In this document: positions 23,171 to 31,799 of the stretch, one piece after another
Position numbering within the stretch: the stretch's first letter is position 1
Layout of the letters: each line of letters opens with the position of its first letter
Assembly (NCBI RefSeq): GCF_937616625.2
Contig: NC_065574.1
Location: 25,608,501-25,672,500, forward strand
Length of the DNA: 64,000 nt
Direction: 5' to 3'
Source of the DNA: Mercurialis annua
Lineage: Eukaryota > Streptophyta > Magnoliopsida > Malpighiales > Euphorbiaceae
The notes under the pieces: model-generated
The model's input: the letters and a program-made list of their open reading frames with translations, nothing else
What the model was told of the DNA's origin: nothing
The model's database searches: none
Program-made: the position numbers and the translations under genes

Positions 23171-23441
23171 TTCGTAAAACTACTGTCGTCTGCGTAATTT
23201 GATCACGAAAAAACATATATGTATGGATATGGTATAAAAATATTCGGTAGTTTTCTGGCGTATGTTCTCCGGGTGGCTATTTAATATAGGTTGTGTAACG
23301 CTTATTCTTTACGGAATATATAATTAGCGTTACACACCCTATATTATGTAATGCACCTGGGGAACGACGCCGGAAGGCTGCCGAATATTTTTTCCGTATT
23401 CATGCATTCGTGATCGAATTATGGGGCGCCAGTTTTGCGAA
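23171..23441. repeat. Long imperfect inverted repeat upstream of the transposase
   Basis: Centred near 23314. Inner pair TATAGGTTGTGTAACGCT (23285-23302) with AGCGTTACACACCCTATA (23326-23343); middle pair AATATTCGG (23239-23247) with CCGAATATT (23381-23389), continuing into TGGCGT/GACGCC and GGGTG/CACC; outer pair TTCGTAAAAC...AATTTGATCACGAA with TTCGTGATCGAATT...GTTTTGCGAA. As RNA it would form a hairpin with arms of about 130 bases directly before the coding region. Confidence 0.8.
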
Positions 23442-23499
23442 TGGGATAGGACCCTACCCTTTTAGCAGTCAATTACATTGACTTTGCTACGTTGAGCTT

Positions 23500-24627
23500 A
23501 TGAACCAGTACCTAATTGTACGTCCTCCAGAAATGAATCCAGACCGCAGCTGGATGTATACGAGGCATGACAGAGACTTCCTGCAGCCAAATGTTTTCCC
23601 TAATCTTGAAGAGTTCGTGAATTTTGTTGTACAACATCCCGAGTGTATGAATGAAGAAGAGATAAAATGCCCCTGTTCTAGGACAAAATGTAGAAATACG
23701 AATTTTTGAGATGTCGAAGTTGTGAAACTACATGTCTTGCAGTCTGGGTTTGTTCCAGATTACTATGTCTGGATTCACCACGGTGAGGTGAATATCCCTC
23801 CTGTTGTTCAGCAGCCGGTTAATGAATACGATTACTATAATGAGGGAGGGGGAGATTTAAACTCCGGTCAGAGAATGGTTATTGATGATGCTGGTCCTGA
23901 AGTTTTTGAGGAAGAGACCCCGAATGAAGAAGCTCAGAAGTTTTTTGATATGATGAGTGCGGCGGAAGAAGAAATATGGCCCGGAAATAGCAGACACTCA
24001 CCCCTGTCCGCATCTGTTGAAATTTTGGATATTAAGTGTCGACATCAGGGGTCGATATCTTTAATTGACGACACCTGCCGTTTATTACAAGAACTGCTTC
24101 CAGAGAACAACAAAATGCCGAAATTTTTTGCTAATATCAAGAAGCTGGTGAAAGGTCTCGGGTTGTCGGTTGAGGTTATTGAGTGCTGTTTCCACAACTG
24201 TATGATTTACTGGGGTGCGGACGAGGATTTAACCCACTGCAAAGTTTGCACATTTCCTCGGTGGAAACCTGTTACGAAAAGCAATTCGGCCAAAAGAAGG
24301 GCTAACGTTCCTTATAAAAAAATGTTTTATTTCCCTTTAACTCCGAGGCTGCAAAGGTTGTACGCTTCCAAAGCCACGGCTAAACATATGACATGGCACG
24401 ATGAACATGAAATGGAAGACGAGAAGATGTGTCATCCTTCTGACTCTCCCGCATGGAAACGGTTCAGTGAGTTGCATACAGATTTTGCCGATGAAACAAG
24501 AAATATCAGACTAGGCTTATGTACTGACGGGTTTCAACCATTTGGTAGTTTTGGAACACAATATTCTTCCTGGCCAGTCATTGTGACGCCGTATAATCTG
24601 CCTCCAGGCATGTGCATGAAGCGATGA
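23500..24627 (+). pseudogene. CACTA TNP2-like transposase, N-terminal part, with stop and core deletion
   Basis: Codes for the transposase-associated domain (DRSWMY near residue 15, CPCSRTKC near residue 60) and then the start of the TNP2 domain: ECCFHNCMIYWG, HCKVCTFPRWKP, FPLTPRLQRLY, HPSDSPAWKRF, RLGLCTDGFQPFGSF and SSWPVIVTPYNLPPGMCMK. Two lesions are visible. An in-frame TGA at 23707-23709 separates the two domains, with the same frame continuing on both sides, as from a CGA codon. After MCMKR (24625-24627) the reading jumps directly to the downstream DUF4218-type region, so the central catalytic part of the transposase is missing. The ATG at 23500 is the first in frame after the foldback. 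It lies in an element with intact ends. Confidence 0.88.
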
Positions 24628-26015
24628 TGGCAGGACCTGTTCAGTATCGTTGGATGTATCCGTTTGAAAGGTACTACATCTACAGTTCTATTTCATTGAT
24701 CGAGTGGTTGGTACATGCATGAACTAATTATTTGATTATGCAGATACCTGAGAAAACTCAAAAATAAGGTCTTGAATAAAGGCAGAGTGGAAGGAAGCAT
24801 CAGCAGCGGATATTTATTAGAGGAAACAGCGAAATTTGCATCTTTCTATTTCAAGGATGGTGATCCGATGCTACCATGTCGGATGCAAAGAAATGAAGTT
24901 TGCGAAATGGACGTTGATGATGATGTCGAAAGATTATCCATTTTCAAACCGAAAGGGCGACCTATAGGTGCTTCTCGGAACAGATATCTGGATGATGCTG
25001 AATATAATGCTGCCCGAAGCTATATCCTTCTGAATTGCACTGAAATCGAACCTTTCAGAGAGTATGTCTTCATATCCACATTTAAGTTCAATATTGAAGA
25101 ATTTTATACAATTTGTCTTAATTCGCTCGTATTCTTGTAAATAGATTTTTTGAAGGCGAGTTGTATGAAATCAACCCCGAAATCACACAGACCGAAGTTG
25201 TAGTCAAGTTGGAGAGTGAATTCACCTTTTGGTTCGAGCAATATGTAAGTATTTATGTTGTTTTATCGTCGTAGTTGTATATATTATCGTGTTGATCCGT
25301 ATAAATAATTGTGCTACAGGTGAAAGACCAAACTGTCTGTACCAATCCCTATATTCTAAGTCTTGCAGAAGGACCGCTTAGATCGGTCAAAACATTCAAG
25401 GGGTATTGTGTGAACCGGTTTAAATTCAATACTGAAGAATATGGGGAGGATCGGGTTACAATGAATAGCGGAGTTTGTGTAAAAGGATCACTCTACGGCC
25501 CGGCTGAAAGCGACTTTTATGGAGTGTTGACTGACATTATCGAGTTAGAGTATCCAGCTCTACCGATAAAAAGGACGGTCTTATTTAAATGTAATTGGTT
25601 TGATCCTACGAAAAAATTTGGTATGTTAGCCCATCCTCGGTATAACATAGTGGATGTTAATCACAGAAAGAGGTACAACAAATATGAACCCTTCATTTTA
25701 GCTGAACAGTCCGATCAAGTACATTACTTACCTTATCCTAGCAAAAGGCGAGACAAAAAAGACTGGTGGGCAGTATGCAAGATAAAAGCTTGCTCTGAGA
25801 TAGACATGCCTGAAACAACTGTTCCAGCTTTCCAACATGATAGTGCAGATCATCTGCTCGATGTCATAACAAATGAAGAACCGACAAATTTAGTTGATCC
25901 GAATGGCGAGGCGGACGAGGCTGCATTACACAACCCTCCATTAGTAGAGACGGAAGATGATTATCCACCATCTTCATCAGACGATGAAGACATTGGAGCG
26001 GCAGATAATATATAA
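24621..26015 (+). pseudogene. CACTA transposase C-terminal part (DUF4218/DUF4216-like)
   Basis: Exon 1 (to 24670) reads GPVQYRWMYPFER, the DUF4218 signature. Introns with GT-AG borders follow at 24671-24743, 25062-25144 and 25245-25319. Exon 24744-25061 continues DUF4218 (NKGRVEGSISSGYL), exon 25145-25244 carries EGELYEINPEI, and exon 25320-26015 is DUF4216-like (LKCNWFDP-type motif FKCNWFDPTKKFG, WWAVCKIK) with an acidic tail ending PPSSSDDED. This C-terminal half is otherwise open, so it decayed less than the N-terminal half. It is out of frame with the TNP2 part across the deletion junction at about 24620. Confidence 0.85.
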
Positions 26016-26179
26016 ATTGCATGATTCGTTTAAGTGTCATTTATGTAGAATTTTGACTTTTATTTACGTTTGTTGATGTGGTAACTTTATTTTGTTAATA
26101 AATTATGTGTTATGGTTTTTATAATAGTTGTGTTTATTTTTTTCTTGTCGAATATTTTTTTGTAATTTTTTTTGCAGAT
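26016..26179 (+). other. Short spacer between the two CACTA genes
   Basis: AT-rich spacer ending in a splice-acceptor-like TTTTTTTGCAG (26167-26177) immediately before the ATG of the second gene. The second protein may therefore be made from a spliced transcript that starts upstream, possibly shared with the transposase, as in En/Spm. Confidence 0.4.
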
Positions 26180-27347
26180 ATGAGAGGTTCAGGAGGTTCT
26201 TCTGCCGGCTGAGGCCGCGGTAGGGATACAGTTCAGGGACGCGGACGTGGACGCGGCGACCCAGAGCAGGATGCCCCTGAGGACTCGGATCCCGGGGCTG
26301 AGCAGCAGGTGCTAGCTGCTAGACCTGCGCCGCGGAGAGCGGCGAGACAGCCGCAACCACAGGGCCAGCCACCAGCGACGGACGAGACTGGGAGGGTTAG
26401 AGTTACACCAGATGCTGCAAGGTATGATTGACAACTTTTTTTTTAAAATAATTTTATTTAAAAAATGTGAAAACTAAGTGTTTTTGTAATGTGCAGAGAA
26501 AAATTACTGGATAGCAGGAACGACAGCAGGACAGCATCTAGGGCGATCTTGCCCATTTTCCGATCTAGATGGTTTGCTGAGGGTTCCTCGTGGAAGAAGA
26601 TTACAGCAGAGCATAAGGGCTTCTACTTCGAGGAGTTCAAGGTTGTTAAATATTTAAAATTTTAAATTTATGTTTAACTTTCTTTTTGATTTCTAATTAT
26701 ATTTATTTTTTAATGGTTTGCAGAAGGGTTTTTGCTGGGACCCGACCTACCCTGAGGATCTGATTAGAGGGGTCTTCTACCGACATGCGGGCAATCGGTA
26801 TAAAGATACTCTCCACAACATGAAGCCAGATAAAAAAGAGGGCAGTGTTAGTGCTGATACTTGGGCGTCATGGAAGCGAGACTGGGATACTGCTGAGGCT
26901 AAGAAAAAGTCCGATATAGCACGAGCTAATCGGATGAGTGAGCCGTCCGGAGCTGGCACCGGACCTGTTCGACATACCGCAGGATCGCGATCGGCTACAA
27001 GGCATAAGACAGTTATGGTATGTTTTTAATATTAATAATCGTGTTAAATATTTTGTTTATCTATTAATTAATTTGTTCATTTCATATAATAGACTGAGGA
27101 GCTTGGTCGAGAGCCCACTTTGGCTGAGTTGCATGTACGGTTGCACCTGACCAAAGCAGATCGGACTGTCTTTGTTGACAAGAGATCAAAGGATAAAAAT
27201 GTAATTTTATTTTAACCTTAAGTGACTGTTTACTATGACTTATATATAACTTTAATTATATAGACGTTGTTTATAGGATGTTTACGTGTTTGTTGTGGGT
27301 GTTGTGATTGCTGTTACTTATAGTTGAACAGAGTGTCTGTAGTTTTT

Positions 27348-27417
27348 GCAGGATGTCCCTGAAAAATGGGTGATGATCAAATTATAGACAAAATGCTGCC
27401 CAATTTTAGTTAGAAAT
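27348..27417 (+). repeat. Leader block duplicated within the CACTA element, copy 2
   Basis: GCAGGATGTCCCTGAAAAAT, GGGTGATG and AAATGCTGCC repeat the block at 22746-22820, here between exons 4 and 5 of the Ptta-like gene. It also follows an acceptor-like TTTTTGCAG, so it may be an alternative exon. Confidence 0.75.
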
Positions 27418-27727
27418 GTAGGTTTAACTAATCTATAAATTTGTATTTTTTAAATCTCAGGACCGTTTTTAGGCAGAGCTTGCTGCAGCAACACAGTCTC
27501 AGGCAGCTGGAGAAGGGAGTTTGTCGACTCCAGAGCCGATCGACGAGAACGAGCTGTTTTTGTCTCTCGAGGCAATCAAGAAGCAGCGAGTCTACGGTAT
27601 TGGATCGGCTTCAGCATCCTACGTCGGCCAGAGCAGCGCTAGCCGATTGCGCTGCGGCGGATCATCCCAGCAAGGGAACGTTAGTACTGAGGACATAGAG
27701 AAGCGTATTGCTAGGGAGGTTGAGGAG

Positions 27728-27817
27728 CGGCTCGAGCAGCGGATTCGTACTGTGGAGGCGGGTTTTGAAGAGCGGGTCGAGCAGCGGATCCGTACTGTGG
27801 AGGCGGGTTTCGACGAG
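27728..27817 (+). repeat. In-frame 45-bp tandem duplication in exon 5 of the Ptta-like gene
   Basis: Units 27728-27772 and 27773-27817 encode two 15-residue repeats of the type R-x-EQRIRTVEAGF-x-E; a third partial RIRTE follows. The unit is charged with regularly spaced hydrophobics, fitting extension of a coiled coil. Few differences between units suggest a recent duplication. Confidence 0.85.
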
Positions 27818-27928
27818 CGGATCCGTACTGAGCTTGCGCGGCTGATAACTACACTCCCACCCGAGTTACGCCCGCAGTTCCCACCACCCCAACCCCCTCC
27901 TGCTGATGACACCACCAGTTTAGAGTAG

Positions 27929-28139
27929 GCTTGTGATACACTTGGACATATTTATGCTTTTTGTTCGTATACTTTAACATATATATTTATGTTTTTTGTA
28001 TGCCTTTTGACGTTTATATATATATATATATATTACGGATTTGGTTATATATATTTATTGTTTCTTATGTATGTGAATGGTATATTTAACAGGTCTAACG
28101 AATAACAGAAAAAATATGAAAATACGCCGTAAAAAAATA
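27929..28139 (+). other. 3' end of the CACTA transcription unit
   Basis: AT-rich sequence after the stop of the Ptta-like gene, with a (TA)n run at about 28016-28032 and AATAAC/AAAATATG near 28100. Likely 3' untranslated region and poly(A) area; no gene seen. Confidence 0.4.
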
Positions 28140-28578
28140 AAATTTTGCAAAAAATAGGTAATTTAGCGACTACTTGTTCTAACTTTAGCGACGGATGTGT
28201 CCGTCGCTAAATTAACATGACACGACTGTTTCTTGCAATTGGCGACGGAAAATTCCGTCGCCAATTGCAAGAAACAGCGACGGAATTAGCGACGGACGTT
28301 CCGTCGCTAAGTTAGCGACGGAACGTCCGTCGCTACGTCGTCGGAAATTGGTCGGCTGGCCGACCAATTTACCGACCGTTTGCCTCCAACTTACCGACGA
28401 AATATTCGGTCGGTAAGTTGGCGACAGACGGTGTTTTGGGTCGCTATTACAATTAGCGACCCAAAATCTACCGACGGACGGCGTCCGTCGGTAATCCGTC
28501 GCTAATTACAATTAGCGACGGATCTCAGGTGTTTAGCGACGGAAATATCCGTCGCCAAACACCTGTTTTCTAGTAGTG
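28140..28578 (+). repeat. CACTA right subterminal repeats with palindromes
   Basis: A dense set of TTAGCGACGGA motifs in both orientations. A 50-bp near-perfect palindrome has arms 28227-28250 and 28253-28276 (TGTTTCTTGCAATTGG... and its complement) with only AA between. Further inverted pairs follow at about 28280-28335, and AGGTGTTTAGCGACGGA/TCCGTCGCCAAACACCT lies just before the terminal TTTCTAGTAGTG. Confidence 0.88.
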
Positions 28579-29569
28579 AAAGGGGAAACGTTTGGTTTTG
28601 TTTCGTAACATTTTAAATGTTTGTGTTAAATCGCTAAAAATGTGAAACGTTTTGGATTTGTTTTGTAACGTTTGTAAATATTTGGTTTAAATCGTTAAAA
28701 ATGTGAAGCGTTTGGATTTTTTCTGTAACGTTTTAAACATTTGGATTGGTTTCATAACATTTTAAATATTTGGCTTATATCGCTAAACAGGTGAAATATT
28801 TGGATTTGTTTCGTAACATTTGAATTTTTTTTGTCTTAATTCGCTAAAAAGGTGAACGTTTGAATTTGTTTCGTAACGTTTGTAAACGGTTGGCTTAAAT
28901 CGCTAAAAATGTGAAACATTTGGATTTGTTTCGTAATGTTTGTAAACATTTGGGTTAAATCGCTAAAAAGGTGAAACGTTTGGATTTGTTTCGTAAGGTT
29001 TGAAAACGTTTGGCTTCAATCGCTAAAAAGGTGAAATGTTTGGATTTGTTAGGTAACGTTTGTACGTTCGACTTAAATTGGTAAAAAGAGGAAACGTTTG
29101 GATTTGTTTCGTAACGTTTTAAACGTTTGGTTTTGTTTCGTAACGTTTGTAAATGTTTGGCTTAAATCGCTAAAAAGGTGAAACGTTTGGATTTCTTTTG
29201 TTACGTTTGTAAACGTTTTGCTTAAATAGCTAAAAAGGTGAAACGTTTGGATTTGTTTCGAAACGTTTGTAAACGTTTGACTTTAATAGCTAAAAAGGTA
29301 AAACGTTTCGTAACGTTTTAAACGTTTTGATTAGATTCGTAAGTAATGTTTTAAACGTTTTGCTTAGTTTCGTAACATTTTAAACGTTTGGCTTAAATCG
29401 CTAAAAAGGTAAAACTTTTGGATTTGTTTCGTAACGTTTTAAACGTTTTGATTGGTTTCGTAACGTTTTAAACGTTTTGATTGATTTTGTAACGTTTTAA
29501 ACATTTTGATTGGTTCCGTAGCGTTTTAAACGTTTGGCTTATATCGGTAAAAAGGTGAAATGTTTGGAT
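28579..29569 (-). repeat. 60-bp satellite, reverse block, right flank of the CACTA element
   Basis: Resumes exactly at AAAGGGGAAACG (the first AAA being the target duplication) and continues as reverse units with many 29-bp forms, up to the start of the copia LTR. Confidence 0.92.
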
Positions 29570-30885
29570 TGTTAGTAGTATGTGCCCTAGGGCCATTTAA
29601 TCGTTTATATTTGTAGAACTAATTCCAATGGCAATGATATATATGTTTTATTTGAACTAAGTGTTCATTTATTACGTATTGTTCTTATCACATTGTGATA
29701 GAATATATTCTTAAGGTGTTAAGAATATGAGTGACAGATTCTATTATACAAGTGATCCAAATAACACGATCGATGGGATCCTACGAATAAGGGCATCACA
29801 TTATCCCAGAAAGATCATCAACTCTGTTTATTCTCTTGATTAGTAAAGAGTTAATAATTATAGGAAGTAGTGAGTCTCATACTACTTGATGGGGATCAGA
29901 ATAAACATTTGGACACTCAAGGTGTTGAGTGAGTCGAACAAGTAACGCTAGGTTACTTATACATGGTAATTCATCAAAGTCAATTTAATGTCATCTAGTT
30001 CATAATTGTACATATGTCCTTTTACTTGCGGTGACACTATCTTATATATAGGTGATTAGAGTTTGATACTCCTTAACCCTAGATTTTTCTTGAGCAAGGG
30101 CCGCGGGATGTGTTGGCTCTAGTTAGTTGTATATGCAGATAGGGGGTTTAACCTAGAAAGGATTCATCACTCTGGATGAACGGAGATAAGATTCTATGTT
30201 ATCTCGAATTGTTCTTGATGGATGATAAAATATGCGTAGGTGTATATGACTTACTTAGAAAGTTGTTTCTAGTGGAAGTCATATCAAGAATTAGAATTGA
30301 GAGATGAAGTCATATGATCAAGACAAATAGTGTTTGACTTAACCGTGACACTAGTCGAGATTGGAATCTTAGATGAAGGGAATTTTGAGTGTACGATAAT
30401 TATGAACATTGGTTCATTAAGAATGCTTCGAAACATTCATCTCTATTTGGGGGTCGTGATATGTTGATAGACGTCACTCTTGATCTACGAGAATTAATAA
30501 TTAAATGGGATTTAATTATTTAATATAAGAAAGGCGTTTCTGATGACCCTTGTTGCCATATAGATGTGAACCTATTTAGTCACACACAATAGAGTGTGCA
30601 ACCGATTGAGTTTTGAAAGATCGATTTCATATAGATACTAGCATATCTCGGAAATTAATCTAAGATGAAAAACAAGTACAAATTAGGGACTAATTTGTAA
30701 GAGTTATAAATTAGTAGGAACCTAATAGTACTATGTCCAAGTTAATTAGGAACTAATTTATAAGGGTTGTAAATTAGTAGGAACCTAATTATATTTTAAC
30801 CAAGTTTTATGATTAAAAGGCTTAAGTAATTAATTAGTGTAATTAATAATACTTAAATCATTAATCATAAGTTAATGGAATGATG

Positions 30886-30985
30886 ATGTCATGGTGATGA
30901 TGTAATGAGATAAGCTTATGTCATATACGTGATGTCATATGATGACATCACCTATATGACGTCACTTATGTGATGTCACCACATG
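30886..30985 (+). promoter_or_regulatory. TGACGTCA/GATGTCAT cluster in copia U3
   Basis: Within 100 bp there are a perfect TGACGTCA (30957-30964), TGACATCA (30943-30950) and several GATGTCA words in both orientations, ending in GGTGTCATGTGGTGGC just after. These match the binding core of plant bZIP (TGA/CREB-like) factors, which often drive stress-responsive LTRs. They lie about 90-185 bp upstream of the TATA box. Confidence 0.65.
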
Positions 30986-31070
30986 AAAGGTGTCATGTGG
31001 TGGCAACACCTTTACTTGGTGTGTGACACCTAGCATGCAAGGTGTTGCATTCTTAAGCAAAGCTCTACCT

Positions 31071-31078
31071 TATAAATA
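31071..31078 (+). promoter_or_regulatory. TATA box of copia LTR
   Basis: TATAAATA in CTCTACCTTATAAATAGAGC, which is itself a near-palindrome. The position, about 470 bp before the LTR end, fits the U3/R boundary. Confidence 0.7.
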
Positions 31079-31541
31079 GAGCTTGACTTTTGTCATTTCA
31101 TTACACAATACTATACAACACACATCTCACTACAAAATTGTTGAGAGAGAAAGCACTTGAAGGAGTTCAAGTAGTCATCAATCACGGGAAAAACTTGGCG
31201 ACATTTTTCATACATAAGAGCAAGGACGTAATCGCGACGGGTTTTTGAGCTTAGGGCTGCTCGACAAGAGAAACTCTTGCGGATTACTTCAAGGCGAGGA
31301 TTCAATCGGACGCATACTCGCATGGACGAGATTGAGATCGGCTTACTTTCGGGACTACAAGAATCGTTGGAGAATCGACAAAGGTATTCTTCTTACGATT
31401 CCTAGATGCGTGCTTTAATTACTAAATGATATGATGATCCATTTGTTGTTGATATTATCAACTTTAGGATTCGAATTGTTGGAATTTCGATTTTGAATTG
31501 AAATATACGATTCAGACCCGCGCGTCCCGCTGCACCGACAG

Positions 31542-31553
31542 TGGTATCAGAGC
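31542..31553 (+). other. Primer-binding site (initiator tRNA-Met)
   Basis: TGGTATCAGAGC, complementary to the 3' end of plant initiator tRNA-Met, one base after the LTR end. It is the usual primer for plant copia elements. Confidence 0.88.
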
Positions 31554-31764
31554 AAAGGATAATGTGCATGTAGATGCAACACATGGAAATGTGTCGATTA
31601 TCTGATTCTAGGGAACTCTCACTCATGATCAAGTGACGAAGTGAGTTTCTCCACCCTAGGGCGTATGTGATGCGTGCTTTGGTAGGTACATATGGATATC
31701 ACCCTATGAGGTAGGATCGAGTCCATATAGGTTCACAACCTCACTATTGGCTGGGAGCCAACAG

Positions 31765-31776
31765 TGGTATCAGAGC
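31765..31776 (+). other. Second PBS-like sequence
   Basis: TGGTATCAGAGC occurs again 223 bp after the first PBS, again preceded by an ACAG (CCAACAG here, CCGACAG before). One of the two may be a relic of a duplicated LTR end. Confidence 0.6.
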
Positions 31777-31799
31777 CACCGTATCATCAAGTATTAACG

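Larger units (their letters stand above)
26180..27928 (+). pseudogene. Ptta/En-Spm-type accessory transposon protein (Transposase_24-like), broken
   Basis: Five exons with GT-AG borders: 26180-26421, 26497-26641, 26724-27017, 27093-27200 and 27461-27928. Exon 1 encodes a Gly/Arg-rich, then Pro/Gln-rich N-terminus. Exons 2-3 carry the conserved core (FRSRWFAEG, SWKKITAEHKGFYFEEF, DTWASWKRDW) and exon 4 the TEELGREPTLAELH...FVDKRSK motif typical of this family. Exon 5 ends in a charged coiled-coil-like stretch and a proline-rich tail. In-frame stops: TGA at 26210-26212 within the Gly/Arg stretch and TAG at 27470-27472 just after the last acceptor. The family is thought to bind the subterminal repeats; here a full-length protein is not expected. 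Confidence 0.82.
18306..28578 (+). mobile_element. CACTA (En/Spm-type) DNA transposon, 10.3 kb, defective
   Basis: The ends are CACTACTAGAAA (18306) and TTTCTAGTAGTG (ending 28578), an inverted terminal pair of about 12 bp. The 3-bp target duplication is AAA (18303-18305 and 28579-28581); taking out the element and one AAA gives CGCTAAAAAGGGGAAACG, a normal satellite unit. Both subterminal regions are packed with GCGACGGA motifs in both orientations, the expected binding sites of the element's accessory protein. Inside are a TNP2-like transposase (23500-26015) and a Ptta/TNPA-like gene (26180-27928), both broken, plus a nested Mutator-like element. It cannot encode a working transposase, but the intact ends might still be recognised in trans. 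Confidence 0.95.
29570..31540 (+). repeat. Copia 5' LTR, 1,971 bp
   Basis: Begins TGTTAGTAGTATGTGCCCTAGGGCC and ends GCTGCACCGACA, one base before a perfect PBS. The U3 includes a tandem of a block about 60 bp long (TAATTTGTAAGAGTTATAAATTAGTAGGAACC-type, about 30690-30790), the TGACGTCA cluster and a TATA box at 31071. There is no second LTR in the window to date it with. An alternative LTR end at CCAACA (31763) is possible because a second PBS-like site follows it. Confidence 0.75.
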
